Notes: a model not told the origin generated them from the sequence alone. Counted from the first letter of the stretch, positions 49,337-60,347 are shown. The stretch: DNA of 64,000 nt from Minwuiaceae bacterium (GCA_028278525.1 JANQEE010000011.1:354986-418985), one strand, 5' to 3'. Numbers and translations: made by a program.

Positions 49337-52300
49337 TTGACCAAGGTATTCACCGCAATCGCCACGCTTGTGGCGCTGATCGTGGGCGCCGCCGCGCTGC
49401 TGCCCTACCTGGTCGACCTGAACGACCATCGGGGCGAAATTACCCAGCGCCTGGAAGAGCTTACCGGGCAGCAACTGGAGATCGCCGGCAGCCTCAGATT
49501 GAAAATCCTGCCGACGCCGCGGCTTTCGGTGGAGAAACTGCGCTTCGGCGATCCCACCGATGTCGATCCCGCCGACCGCACGACCGTCGAAGCGCTGGAT
49601 CTTCGGCTGGCACTGCGTCCGCTGTTGATCGGGGACATTCGCATTAGCAGCCTGGTGCTGGTGGAGCCCAGGATCACCGTCGTCGTCGGAGCAGATGGCC
49701 AAGCGGTATGGTCGCGGCCTGCCGACAACGCGGGTCGGGCCGCGGACGGGGCCCGGGACCGGGATCTTTCCATGGTGGGGCTCGACCGGCTGGCGGTCGA
49801 GAACGGCTCGATCACCTACCGCAACAAGGCGATGGGTGTGGTGGAGCGGGTCGACGGGATCAGTGCGGAGGTCCTTGCGGACTCTCTGGTCGGGCCGTTT
49901 CGCGGCACCGGCACGGGCCGGTGGCGCGGCCTCGATCTTTCGGCGGACGTTACGACCGGGTCGTTCGAGAGTGCTTTGGCTTCCGTATCGGGGACCCTGC
50001 GGGCGGCCCAGGGCGACAGTCGCTTAGGCTTTCGCGGTTCGGCGGACTGGCGGGCGGCAAAGCCGCGTTGGACCGGCAAGGTCGACGTGAAAGGGTCTGA
50101 CCTGGCGGTGCTGATCGCCGGCATCACGGATGGGTTCGGCGGCGGGGCTCGGGGCCCGGCCGCCTTGGGCCTGGCGTTCCAGGCGTCCGGCGATCTCAAT
50201 GCCGTCGGCGCGACGGTTGCCTTCGACAATCTTCAACTTCGGTTGGGCGAGGCCGCGGCCAGCGGCGACCTGGAACTTGCCCTTGGCCGGCAAACCAACC
50301 TCAACGCCCGGCTGGCGATCAACCGGCTCGATCTCGGCGATTGGCTGGATGCGCCCGCCAGGGACTCCGGCACCGCGGCGCCCGCCAGATTTACTCTGCC
50401 ATCCGGTCTGACCGGCGCGGTGGAGGTCAGCGCCGCCGCGATCACCTGGCGAAGCAGCAACATCCGCCGGTTCAAGCTGGCGGCACAGATGGCCGATGGC
50501 GCCATCGTGCTGTCCAGGGCATCGGCGTCGCTGACCGGCGGATCGCAGATAACGCTTGCCGGGCGGGCGACCACGCCTGACGGGGCGCCACGGTTCGACG
50601 GCCGGATTACGGCGGCATCCGACAACCTGCGCGCCCTTCTGTCGACGCTTCAGGTCGATCTGGGCGCGGTCCCGCGCGACCGGGTGCGCAAGCTTCTGAT
50701 GCAGACCGACGTCACCGTTACCGGGGATATCGTTCAGTTTCGCGACATCGATTTTCGCTTGGATTCATCGCGGGTAACCGGGGCACTGGCCTATGCGCTG
50801 CGGCTGCGCCCGTCGTTCGGGATCGATCTTGAAATCGATCGCCTGAATCTGGATTCCTATCTTAAACCCCGACGGACCGGAGCACCGGAAGCGGACGAAG
50901 CCGGCCTAATGACCCACCTGTCCGCGGCAACGTTCGACCGGTTCGATACCAATGCACGGGTGCGTATCGGCAGCCTTACCCATCGGGCGGTGCGGGCGCG
51001 CGATCTTGATCTCGATTTAACGCTGTTCAACGGTGACCTGACCGTCCGCCGGTTCAAGATCGCCGACGCGGCCGGCGTTGCTGGCGCGATGAGCGGGTCT
51101 GTCCGCCGGATAGCCGGCGATCCCGCGTTCGACCTTTCGGTGCAACTCGCAGGATCGAAATTGTCGTCGCTCGGCCGGTTCGCCGACCGGCCGTCACCGG
51201 CCGCTTTGGCCGGCGTGGGGCCGTTCGAATTCAACGGGGACGCCACCGGAACGCTTGCCGAAATGACTGTCGACATAACCGGGGCGCTGGCCGAAGCTGG
51301 CCTGCGCCTGCAGGGTCGGCTTTCCGAACTGGCTTCGACGCCGCGATTCGATCTCGACTTGTCGGTACAGGGGAAGAGCTGGGATCGCATCATGCGCGGC
51401 CTGGGTACCGGGTGGACGGCCAATGCCAAGGCGGACGGTCCGCTTACCTTGCGCGTCGCGCTGGGCGGCGGCCTCGATTCCATGGAGGTCGATCTCAATG
51501 GAAACCTGGCGGCGTCGGAAGTGAAGATCAGCGGCACCGCCGGGTTCGGCGACAAAGGGTTCGTCTACGATGTCGGCTTGGTCGCCAAGCACTCCGATTT
51601 GGCGGTTTTGGTTTCCAACCTCGGTATTGGCAACGACTTGGCGATCACCGGCAAGCGCGGCATCGTCGTGAAGGGGGCTGCGATTGGCGACTGGTCCGCA
51701 ATCGCGTTCGACGATTTGGACCTTACGGTCGGCCCTGCCGGAGCAACGGGACGCATTGCCGTTCGTTTCGACGGGGTTCGGCCCAGGGTCGATGCCGATC
51801 TGTCGGCCGATCATGTTGCCGTGGATCCGCTGCTTTCCGCGTCTCGGCCCGGCAGCGCCGCGGAAGGGGCTGTCTGGTCGAGAACGCCGATTGAGTTCGC
51901 CTGGATGCGAAGCTTCGACGCCGAAATGTCGGTGAAGGCGGACCGGTTGACGGCAGCGGGGTACGCGGTGGAGGGCGCCGACCTGAAAGTGCGTCTGGAC
52001 AGGGGCGTGCTGGACCTGGAGCGGCTGACCGGGCAATTGTTCGGCGGCTCCCTGGAACTCGTGGGAACAGTCAGGTCCGCGCCGCTGCCGTCTTTCGATC
52101 TCGCCATGACGCTTGACCGTGCCCGGTTACAGCCGGCGCTCTCCACCGTCGCCAATAACGAGAGCTTTGCCGGCGCCCTCGATTTCAGCGGGCGTTTCGC
52201 CGCGACCGGCCGCAATCAAAGGGAAATGCTCAGCACGCTGACAGGCGATGCCAGGGTCGCTGTGCGGGACGGTCGGATTTCCGGTGTGGATATTCCCGCC

Positions 52301-52666
52301 TTGAGCGAGCGGTTGACCCGGCCGATCGATTCCAGCGAGTTCCTGGGGCTGGCCGCGGCGCGGTTCCATGCCGGCGAAACGCCTCTGGCCGATGCCGAGG
52401 GAACCTGGACAATCCGCAACGGACTGGCCCGGTCGGATGACACGGTCGCCAATCTGGAGGCCGCGACGGCCGCGGTGATCGGCGCGGTCGATCTGCCGCG
52501 CTGGCAACTGGACCTGGAGACCAGGCTGCGATTGACCGAGCATCCGGCTGCGCCGTCCTTCGGCATGGCGTTCAGGGGCCCGGTCGGCGCACCGTCGCGC
52601 CGGGAGGATACGCAAAAACTGCGGGAGTATTTCGTCGGGCGGGACGGCAAGGCCGAAAACGATTAG
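49337..52666 (+). CDS. Large AsmA-family protein
   Basis: This is a 1109-residue AsmA-like protein of the repeating beta-groove (bridge-like lipid-transfer related) superfamily. It opens with an uncleaved N-terminal membrane helix (VFTAIATLVALIVGAAALLPYLVDL), then AsmA-type modules with the LKILPTPRLSVEKLRFGDP block, and ends in the conserved NLEAATAAVIGAVDLPRWQLDLE region. AsmA proteins are inner-membrane anchored and span the periplasm, affecting outer-membrane assembly and lipid transport. The TTG start at 49337 is supported by GAGG five bases upstream. The stop overlaps the convergent RHH stop. Confidence 0.92.
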   Translation: MTKVFTAIATLVALIVGAAALLPYLVDLNDHRGEITQRLEELTGQQLEIAGSLRLKILPTPRLSVEKLRFGDPTDVDPADRTTVEALDLRLALRPLLIGDIRISSLVLVEPRITVVVGADGQAVWSRPADNAGRAADGARDRDLSMVGLDRLAVENGSITYRNKAMGVVERVDGISAEVLADSLVGPFRGTGTGRWRGLDLSADVTTGSFESALASVSGTLRAAQGDSRLGFRGSADWRAAKPRWTGKVDVKGSDLAVLIAGITDGFGGGARGPAALGLAFQASGDLNAVGATVAFDNLQLRLGEAAASGDLELALGRQTNLNARLAINRLDLGDWLDAPARDSGTAAPARFTLPSGLTGAVEVSAAAITWRSSNIRRFKLAAQMADGAIVLSRASASLTGGSQITLAGRATTPDGAPRFDGRITAASDNLRALLSTLQVDLGAVPRDRVRKLLMQTDVTVTGDIVQFRDIDFRLDSSRVTGALAYALRLRPSFGIDLEIDRLNLDSYLKPRRTGAPEADEAGLMTHLSAATFDRFDTNARVRIGSLTHRAVRARDLDLDLTLFNGDLTVRRFKIADAAGVAGAMSGSVRRIAGDPAFDLSVQLAGSKLSSLGRFADRPSPAALAGVGPFEFNGDATGTLAEMTVDITGALAEAGLRLQGRLSELASTPRFDLDLSVQGKSWDRIMRGLGTGWTANAKADGPLTLRVALGGGLDSMEVDLNGNLAASEVKISGTAGFGDKGFVYDVGLVAKHSDLAVLVSNLGIGNDLAITGKRGIVVKGAAIGDWSAIAFDDLDLTVGPAGATGRIAVRFDGVRPRVDADLSADHVAVDPLLSASRPGSAAEGAVWSRTPIEFAWMRSFDAEMSVKADRLTAAGYAVEGADLKVRLDRGVLDLERLTGQLFGGSLELVGTVRSAPLPSFDLAMTLDRARLQPALSTVANNESFAGALDFSGRFAATGRNQREMLSTLTGDARVAVRDGRISGVDIPALSERLTRPIDSSEFLGLAAARFHAGETPLADAEGTWTIRNGLARSDDTVANLEAATAAVIGAVDLPRWQLDLETRLRLTEHPAAPSFGMAFRGPVGAPSRREDTQKLREYFVGRDGKAEND

Positions 52667-52878
52667 CTATCCCGCTGAAGCGACCGCAGGACGAAGATCC
52701 GAATCGCGCTGGACAGGTTGCCGGACCGCTGTTCGTCGATTTCGCCGATCAGCCGGTTCATGCTGACGCCGCGTGCCGCCGCGAGTTGGCGAAGCGCGTC
52801 CCAGAATTCCTCTTCCAGCGAGACGCTGGTGCGGTGGCCGGCGATCTCGACCGAGTGTTTCTTCAAGTCGCCCGACAA
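52663..52878 (-). CDS. Ribbon-helix-helix domain protein
   Basis: This 71-residue protein has the RHH pattern HSVEIAGHRTSVSLEEEFWDAL (beta strand and first helix) followed by QLAAARGVSMNRLIGEID. Proteins with this EEEFWDAL pattern are the RHH partner often found with DUF4169 next to fumarase genes in alphaproteobacteria. No toxin partner is present. The start is uncertain: TTG at 52878 or TTG at 52866 both fit. The stop codon overlaps the stop of asmA (convergent). Confidence 0.82.
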   Translation of the reverse strand: MSGDLKKHSVEIAGHRTSVSLEEEFWDALRQLAAARGVSMNRLIGEIDEQRSGNLSSAIRIFVLRSLQRDS

Positions 52879-52882
52879 GCGG

Positions 52883-54364
<1,482 letters not shown>

Positions 54365-54479
54365 CGTGGTTCAGTCTCCCTGAGCGGTTAAGCAGACGCG
54401 GTCTCGGCTGGAATTAACGGCACGTATAGCGCAAGCGGCGGATGGACTCCATGGCGTTTGCCTGGCGGCAATGGCGTCC

Positions 54480-56093
54480 TTACAGGTCGGCGAAGAAGTC
54501 GTTGCCTTTGTCGTCGATGACAATGAAGGCGGGAAAGTCTTCGACCTCGATCCGCCACACCGCTTCCATGCCCAGGTCCTCGAAGTCCACGAGCTCGACC
54601 TTTTTGATGCATTCCTCTGCCAGCACGGCAGCCGGCCCGCCGATGGAGCCCAGGTAGAAGCCGCCATGCTTACGGCAGGCCTCGCGCACCGCCGGCGATC
54701 GGTTGCCTTTGGCCAGCGTAATCAGTCCGCCGCCTTCCGCCATGAACCGGTCCATGAACGGATCCATGCGGCCCGCGGTGGTCGGGCCGAAAGAGCCGGA
54801 CGCATACCCGTCCGGTGTCTTCGCCGGCCCGGCGTAATAGATCGGATGATCTCGGAAGTAACCGGGTAGGGCGCCGCCTTCGTCCAACAGCCGGCGCAAC
54901 CGGGCGTGCGCCGCGTCGCGCGCCACGATCAGGGTGCCGCTAAGCGATAGCCTGGTCCTCACGGGATACTGGCTTAACCGATTGCGGGTCTGATCCATCG
55001 GCTGGTTGAGGTCGATCTCGACGACGTCGCCGCCGAGCGTTGCCGGTTCGACGTCCGGCAGAAACCTCGCGGGATCGGTCTCCAGTTGCTCCAGGAACAC
55101 GCCGTCGGCGGTGATCTTCGCCTTGGCCTGGCGGTCGGCGGAGCAGGAAACGCCGAGGCCGATGGGCAGGCTGCCGCCGTGGCGCGGCAGGCGGATCACG
55201 CGGACGTCGTGGCAGAAATACTTGCCGCCGAACTGCGCGCCGATCCCGGTCTCCCGGGTCAGGGCATGGATCGCCTGTTCCATCTGACGGTCGCGATAGG
55301 CGCGCCCCAGGTCGTTGCCGGTCTCCGGCAACCCGTCCAGATAGTGGCAGGAAGCGAGCTTGATCGTCTTCATGGTCATTTCAGCGGAACTGCCGCCGAT
55401 GACGATGGCCAGATGATAGGGCGGGCAGGCCTGGGTGCCGAGGGTGCGAATCCTTTCGTCCAGGAACGGCAGCAGCTTGTCCGGAGACAGGATCGACGGC
55501 GTGGCCTGAAACAGAAAGCTCTTGTTCGCCGAACCGCCGCCCTTGGCGACAAACAGGAAGCGGTAATCGTCGTCGCCGTCGGCATAGAGGCTGATTTCCG
55601 CCGGCAGGTTGGTGCCGGTATTGGTTTCCGAGAACATGTCGACCGGCGCCACCTGGCTGTAGCGCAGGTTGCCGCCGACATAGGACCGGAAGACGCCCTT
55701 CGACAACGCCTCGCCATCGCGGCCGTCGGTCCAGACATGCTGACCCTTCCAGCCATAGACGATGGCGGTGCCGGTATCCTGACAGCCGGGCAGCACCATG
55801 CCGGCCGCGATGTTGGCGTTCTTCAGTAACTGCCACGTGACGAAGCGGTCGTTATCGGACGCTTCCGGGTCGTCGAGGATGACGCGCAACTGGGCCAGAT
55901 GGTCCGGCCGCAGCAGATGCGCCACGTCGCGCATGGCCGCCGCCGCCAGGTCGGTCAGGATGTCCGGCTCAAGCGTCAGGATCCGCCGGCCGTTGAACGT
56001 CGCCGAACCGACCGCGTCCGCGCCGGCAAGTTGCCGATACGGCGTATTGTCGTCGCCGAGTTCGAAAATCGATTGGTAGTGAAAGTCCGGCAC
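54480..56093 (-). CDS. fumA: Class I fumarase ([4Fe-4S], FumA/FumB type)
   Basis: This 537-residue iron-sulfur fumarate hydratase has three cysteines positioned as cluster ligands: LPGCQDTG (Cys104), TQACPPYH (Cys223) and GVSCSADR (Cys317). These spacings of 119 and 94 residues equal those I recall for the structurally known class I enzyme. The C-terminal beta domain carries [14 protein letters not shown] and [11 protein letters not shown]. It hydrates fumarate to malate and is oxygen-sensitive. It lies 115 bases from fumC, giving the cell both fumarase classes side by side. Confidence 0.94.
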   Translation of the reverse strand: MPDFHYQSIFELGDDNTPYRQLAGADAVGSATFNGRRILTLEPDILTDLAAAAMRDVAHLLRPDHLAQLRVILDDPEASDNDRFVTWQLLKNANIAAGMVLPGCQDTGTAIVYGWKGQHVWTDGRDGEALSKGVFRSYVGGNLRYSQVAPVDMFSETNTGTNLPAEISLYADGDDDYRFLFVAKGGGSANKSFLFQATPSILSPDKLLPFLDERIRTLGTQACPPYHLAIVIGGSSAEMTMKTIKLASCHYLDGLPETGNDLGRAYRDRQMEQAIHALTRETGIGAQFGGKYFCHDVRVIRLPRHGGSLPIGLGVSCSADRQAKAKITADGVFLEQLETDPARFLPDVEPATLGGDVVEIDLNQPMDQTRNRLSQYPVRTRLSLSGTLIVARDAAHARLRRLLDEGGALPGYFRDHPIYYAGPAKTPDGYASGSFGPTTAGRMDPFMDRFMAEGGGLITLAKGNRSPAVREACRKHGGFYLGSIGGPAAVLAEECIKKVELVDFEDLGMEAVWRIEVEDFPAFIVIDDKGNDFFADL

Positions 56094-56108
56094 GGCGGGA
56101 CGCCGCGG

Positions 56109-56615
56109 CTACTTCTTTTTGCGGAACGAATCCAAGGTGATGACCTGGCCGGTTTTTTCGCCGCCGTCCTCGTCCGTATCCCCGGGCGCATCGGTAACGG
56201 CAGGCAGCATCGCTTCGCCGTCGCCCGGCGGGTTCGGCGTCGTCAGACCGTCGAGCGCCTGTTCCCCCATGCCGCCGTCCAGCCGGAACTGTAAGCCGAA
56301 CTGGACGCTGGGATCGGCGAACGCGGTGATCGCCGCGAACGGGATATGCAGCCGCTCGTGCACCTTGTTGAAGCTCAGGGTCACTTCGAATGCGGTGTCG
56401 TCGAATTCCAGCCCCCAGAACTGGTGCTGCAGCACGATCGTCATTTCGTCCGAATAGCGTTGCTTCAGGTATTCCGGAATATCGACGCCGGGCGCGCGCG
56501 TATCGAACGAGATGTAGAAATGATGGTTGCCGTGCAGGCCGCGTTCCGCCGCGACTTCCAGCGCGTCGCGGACAACGCCGCGAAGCGCCTTTTCAACCAT
56601 CTTATTGTATTCCAT
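56109..56615 (-). CDS. sspB: ClpXP adaptor SspB (alphaproteobacterial type)
   Basis: SspB binds ssrA-tagged proteins and hands them to ClpXP. The 168-residue product has the folded tag-binding domain (HFYISFDTRAPGV, then MTIVLQHQFWGLEF and FNKVHERLHIPFAAITAFADP), a flexible acidic/proline-glycine linker, and a C-terminal ClpX-binding (XB) peptide QVITLDSFRKKK. All are standard. It sits about 170 bases downstream of the ssrA gene on the same strand. Confidence 0.94.
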   Translation of the reverse strand: MEYNKMVEKALRGVVRDALEVAAERGLHGNHHFYISFDTRAPGVDIPEYLKQRYSDEMTIVLQHQFWGLEFDDTAFEVTLSFNKVHERLHIPFAAITAFADPSVQFGLQFRLDGGMGEQALDGLTTPNPPGDGEAMLPAVTDAPGDTDEDGGEKTGQVITLDSFRKKK

Positions 56616-56789
56616 CGCGACGGTTCCTGGTCAGCGGTTTCCGGCCGTCGGTGCCATTGTTACCGCAATCGAGCCCACTCGTTGGGTATATCACCCAATG
56701 GGCGGGGCAATGTCAAAGCCAGACATGCCGCGAAAGCAAGATTCGGCGACGAACCTTCCGGTGCGGCCGGTATCGATCCATTTGGGGAA

Positions 56790-57096
56790 GTGGGGGGCTT
56801 CTGTTGCCCGGCGCCCCCCGAGCCGCGCTAGCCTATTTAGGCAGCGAGAGCCAACTCTTGGTTGTCATTGGCATCTGTAAAAATGACCCGATAACGGCGG
56901 ATATCATACCGGGCGAAAACCAAGCCTTTACACGCGCGTCGATCCTGTTTCGCCCCCATCAGAAAGGCACTTGGACATTTCACCGCGCGGCGGTCGTCGT
57001 CCCAAATGCCCTTGTGGTGGAGGCGCCGGGTACTGCCCCCGGGTCCGCATCGTTTATTACGCAGGGCGTTTATCGCCATAGTCGAGTATCCCCGAC
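56790..57096 (-). ncRNA. ssrA: Circularly permuted two-piece tmRNA
   Basis: The tmRNA gene is read toward lower coordinates. First comes the acceptor piece (about 57096-57015), with the T-arm CCGGG-GGCAGTA-CCCGG and the 3' end CGCCUCC-A-CCA. A ~57-nt spacer follows (57014-56958), then the coding piece from 56957 starting GGGGGCGAAACAGGAUCGACG. GGGGGCG pairs with CGCCUCC over seven base pairs including the G3:U70 wobble needed by alanyl-tRNA synthetase. The tag frame at 56872-56837 encodes ANDNQELALAA and a TAA. A strong GGGGGGC/GCCCCCC stem (56819-56792) ends it. This is the two-piece form of alphaproteobacteria. The exact ends are inferred. Confidence 0.93.
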
Positions 57097-57102
57097 ACAT
57101 CT

Positions 57103-57131
57103 AATATAGCGATTTCAGGCGGCTTTTTGAA
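57103..57131 (-). promoter_or_regulatory. Candidate sigma-70 promoter of ssrA
   Basis: TATATT (57108-57103) preceded 17 bases upstream by TTCAAA (57131-57126) forms a good -10/-35 pair just before the acceptor piece. Its position agrees with a start of transcription near 57096. Confidence 0.55.
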
Positions 57132-57158
57132 GGGCCAAGGCAAAGCCGGCCGGTATGG

Positions 57159-58067
57159 TTAACAAACGGTTACGGTCCGCTGAGGCGCGGTCGGCGTGCC
57201 TTTTTCCAGCCGGTCGAGCAGCCAATCGCCGGCCTCCCGCCACAGGGTTTCCGAGAATGTCGGGCGGAAAAAGCCGAAATGCCCGATTGTGTCGGTGCCG
57301 ACATCCCGGGGGTCGACACAGCGCTGGTCCTTTACGCTGTTTTCGTACCAGCCGAGCAGGGCCGCTACCGCTTCGCGCGGCGCCGTCTGATCGTCGCTTA
57401 GGCGGTAAGACAGAAGCGGCACGGTAATGCGGGCGAAGCCCTGCCGCACCTGCGGGCCGTGGCTGACGATGTAGTCGGGATGCCGGCCCCATCTGGCCCA
57501 TTGCCGGGCAATGCCGGCCGGCAGGTCCTCCCCGCCCATCAGCCATTTCGGCAGTTTGCCGAACAGCCGGGTCAGCACCGGGACCAGCACGAACCAGTTG
57601 AGGAACAGGCGCGGTCGGCGCTTTTCGAACAGTCGCCAGTAACCGCTCTGGGCGGCGACCAGAACAATCGCGTCCAGTGTGCGGTTGTTGTCGGCCAGGC
57701 TGACAATCTGGCCGCCGACGCTATGGCCGACCATCGACAGGTGGCGGGGGCGGACGCGATCCCGCAGCCAGTCGATCGCGCCGGCCAGATCCTCCTCGCC
57801 CCAATGCTGCATGCCGGCCTTGAAGCCTTTGAGCGTGCTCGGCGCGGAAGCGCCGATACCGCGGTAATCGAAGGTAAGGACCGTCAAGCCGAGGCTGGCG
57901 AGGTAGCCGGCGAATTTGCCGTAGTAGCGGTGACTCACCGCCGTGGCTCCGGCGATGACGAGCGCGGCGCCCAAATCGGTTTCAGGCGCCGGCCGGAATA
58001 GCGTGCCGCCAAGGCGATAGCCGTCGCGCGCCGCGAAGGCGACGTCTTCCCGAACGATGTCCGTCAT
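57159..58067 (-). CDS. Alpha/beta hydrolase
   Basis: This 302-residue alpha/beta hydrolase has the oxyanion region VIAGATAVSHRYYG, FDYRGIGAS and the nucleophile elbow VGHSVGGQ (Ser116). The acid and base would lie in the C-terminal third (a histidine in GTDTIGHFGFF). It resembles the dienelactone/lysophospholipase-like groups, but no substrate can be named. The start overlaps the TetR stop (ATGA), so it is probably the regulator's target gene. Confidence 0.9.
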   Translation of the reverse strand: MTDIVREDVAFAARDGYRLGGTLFRPAPETDLGAALVIAGATAVSHRYYGKFAGYLASLGLTVLTFDYRGIGASAPSTLKGFKAGMQHWGEEDLAGAIDWLRDRVRPRHLSMVGHSVGGQIVSLADNNRTLDAIVLVAAQSGYWRLFEKRRPRLFLNWFVLVPVLTRLFGKLPKWLMGGEDLPAGIARQWARWGRHPDYIVSHGPQVRQGFARITVPLLSYRLSDDQTAPREAVAALLGWYENSVKDQRCVDPRDVGTDTIGHFGFFRPTFSETLWREAGDWLLDRLEKGTPTAPQRTVTVC

Positions 58068-58681
58068 GTTGTTTGTTGTCCCGTTTGCAATGACTTCCAG
58101 GCCGCTTCGGCCAGGCTGTCGCGCAGCTTGCGCAAGTCCACATTTATCCGGCCGGTCAGCCAGGCGCGTACGACCTCCTGCGTCGGCCCGACGATCAGGG
58201 GCGCGTACAGCTCGCGCGGCAGGTCGGCGATGTCGCCGCGAGCAACGAAGACTTCCAGACGTTTGGCCAGCCGCTGAAAGACGTCGCGATTCGCGTCGCG
58301 GATCTCCTCGTCGACCGACTTGGTTGTCTCGGCCCGGCGCATTTCCAACAGATAGCGGGCCAGGGCTGTGTTCTGCATGGCCCAGTCCAGGTGGAACAGA
58401 ACGATGGCGCGAACGGCCGCCCGTGCGTTGCGAGCCTTTTCGACTGCCGCGGCCAGGCCCGCCTGGTAGTCGCGTATACCTTCCAGGTAAAGCGCCGCGG
58501 CCACGCCTTCTTTGCTGCCGAAATGGTGATAGATGCTGCCGACGCTCGCATCGGCGCGGCGGCGGATGTCGTCGATCGTGGTGGCCTCCACGCCAAGCTC
58601 CGCGAAGCAGGCGAGGGCGCCTTCCAGGATGGCCTGCTTCCGGGCCGCGGTGGCGACGTGGCGTCGCGCTTCGATTTGCAT
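58064..58681 (-). CDS. TetR/AcrR-family repressor
   Basis: This 205-residue TetR-family repressor starts at 58681 (a TTG at 58717 is possible). The N-terminal helix-turn-helix spans about residues 12-58 (KQAILEGALACFAELGVEATTIDDIRRRADASVGSIYHHFGSKEGV, shown here only as its ends). The C-terminal ligand domain ends TGRINVDLRKLRDSLAEAAW. It is coupled to the hydrolase and diverges from the acyl-CoA synthetase. A perfect palindrome lies just upstream of its start and may be its operator. Confidence 0.9.
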   Translation of the reverse strand: MQIEARRHVATAARKQAILEGALACFAELGVEATTIDDIRRRADASVGSIYHHFGSKEGVAAALYLEGIRDYQAGLAAAVEKARNARAAVRAIVLFHLDWAMQNTALARYLLEMRRAETTKSVDEEIRDANRDVFQRLAKRLEVFVARGDIADLPRELYAPLIVGPTQEVVRAWLTGRINVDLRKLRDSLAEAAWKSLQTGQQTT

Positions 58682-58694
58682 GCGCTGAACGCTA

Positions 58695-58711
58695 CTAGAA
58701 TAGTATTCTAG
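58695..58711. promoter_or_regulatory. Perfect inverted repeat upstream of TetR gene, candidate operator
   Basis: The 17-base sequence has perfect 8-base arms CTAGAATA / TATTCTAG around one central G, starting 14 bases upstream of the TetR start in an otherwise AT-rich gap. Both the TetR-hydrolase operon and the divergent synthetase gene could be controlled from it. Confidence 0.6.
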
Positions 58712-58802
58712 AATCAAATTCTAATTTGGTTGGTGCGCATGGATTGTGGCGGCCCGCATCGGCCCTGGGTAAGCTCTGTCCTCAAATCTCAGGGAGGAAG
58801 GC

Positions 58803-60347
58803 ATGAGCGTACCGGTCTACGATTGGATCGCCCACCACGCCCGGCGGACGCCGGCCAAGCTCGCGACTATCGACCTGCACAGCGGCCGGCGGTTCACCTA
58901 CGCGGAGATGGAATCCCGTGTTGCGCGTCTGGCGGGTTTTCTGCGGCGGGGGCTCGGCATCGACCGCGGCGACCGGGTCGGCGTTCTGGCCGCCAACAAC
59001 ACCGATATGTTCGAGATCCAGTTCGCCTGCACCCGGATCGGGGCGGTCTTCCTGCCGCTTAACTGGCGTCTTACCGTGCCGGAGCTTGAGTTCATCATCG
59101 GCGACGCCGGGCCGAAAGTGCTGATCTGCGACGAAGAATTCGCGGCGGCCGGGACCGAACTCAAATCGCTCTGCGGCATTCCGCATCTGGTCGACCTCCG
59201 CGGCGACGGCGGCGACAGCGCCTACGAACGCGGCATCGACGGCGCCGATCCGATCTCGGAGATCGTGCCGCTTACCCACGACGACCTGTCGACCATCATG
59301 TACACCTCCGGCACCACCGGCCTGCCGAAGGGCGCGATGATCACCCACGGCATGACCTTCTTCAACGCGGTCAATCTCGGCATCCCGATGATGATCGGCC
59401 CGCGCACGGTGCAACTGACCGTGCTGCCGCTGTTCCACACCGGCGGCCTGAATTGTTACTCCAATCCGGTTTTCCATGGCGGCGGCACGGTGTTGGTGAT
59501 GCGCGCCTTCGATCCGAAGGAGGCGCTCAGCCTGATCGGCGATCCGGAACTGGGCATCACCCATTTCTTCGGCGTGCCGGCGAACTACCAGTTCATGGCG
59601 CAGCAGCCGGAATTCGACGACACCGACTTAAGCCGGCTGCAGGCCGCGGGCATCGGCGGCGCGCCGTCGCCGGCCGCCCTGCTGGAGACTTGGGCCGCGC
59701 GCGGCATCGCCTTGCAGCAGGGCTACGGCATGACCGAGACCAGCCCGACGGTGACGGTGCTGGATGGCGAGTTCGCGGTCGAGAAAGTCGGCTCCGCCGG
59801 CAAACCGGCGCTGCACGCGGAAGTGAAGCTGGTGCGCGAGGACGGCTCGGAAGCGCCCGCAGGCGAGGTCGGCGAGCTATGGGTGCGTGGGCCGAACATC
59901 ACGCCGGGCTACTGGAACCGCCCGGATGCCACGGCCGAGTCGTTTACCGACGGCTGGCTGCATACCGGCGATGCGGCGACCGTCGACGAGGACGGCTTCT
60001 ACTACATCGTCGACCGCTGGAAGGACATGTACATCTCCGGCGGCGAAAACGTGTACCCGGCGGAGGTGGAGAACGTGATCTATCAGCTTCCCGACGTCGC
60101 CGAGGCGGCCGTGCTCGGCCTGCCGGACGAAAAGTGGGGCGAGGTCGGTTGCGTGGTCGCCGTGCTGAAGGCCGGCGGCGAACTGACCGAGCGGGAGATC
60201 ATCGCCCATTGCGGCGAACGCCTGGCCCGCTTCAAGCAACCGCGCTCGGTGGTGTTCGTCGAGGCGTTGCCGCGCAACGCAACCGGCAAGGTGCTCAAAC
60301 GCGAGCTGAAGGACTGGCTGATCAAGGAAGCCGACGCGGCGGAGTAG
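58803..60347 (+). CDS. Acyl-CoA synthetase (AMP-forming, fatty-acid ligase family)
   Basis: This 514-residue ANL-superfamily enzyme activates a carboxylic acid to its CoA thioester. Signature regions are YTSGTTGLPKG (residues 167-177), QGYGMTETSP, DGWLHTGD, YISGGENVYPAEVE and the C-terminal NATGKVLK with the adenylation lysine near residue 496. The substrate (long-chain, medium-chain or aromatic acid) cannot be read. The start has a good GGGAGGAAGGC site. Divergence from a TetR repressor fits substrate-inducible control, as in the fatty-acid-degradation regulons. Confidence 0.93.
   Translation: MSVPVYDWIAHHARRTPAKLATIDLHSGRRFTYAEMESRVARLAGFLRRGLGIDRGDRVGVLAANNTDMFEIQFACTRIGAVFLPLNWRLTVPELEFIIGDAGPKVLICDEEFAAAGTELKSLCGIPHLVDLRGDGGDSAYERGIDGADPISEIVPLTHDDLSTIMYTSGTTGLPKGAMITHGMTFFNAVNLGIPMMIGPRTVQLTVLPLFHTGGLNCYSNPVFHGGGTVLVMRAFDPKEALSLIGDPELGITHFFGVPANYQFMAQQPEFDDTDLSRLQAAGIGGAPSPAALLETWAARGIALQQGYGMTETSPTVTVLDGEFAVEKVGSAGKPALHAEVKLVREDGSEAPAGEVGELWVRGPNITPGYWNRPDATAESFTDGWLHTGDAATVDEDGFYYIVDRWKDMYISGGENVYPAEVENVIYQLPDVAEAAVLGLPDEKWGEVGCVVAVLKAGGELTEREIIAHCGERLARFKQPRSVVFVEALPRNATGKVLKRELKDWLIKEADAAE

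Noticed and set aside
56837..57100. Minus-strand 88-codon frame that ends in ANDNQELALAA
   Set aside because: This is the tmRNA gene; the terminal residues are the tag and the rest is structural RNA read as codons.
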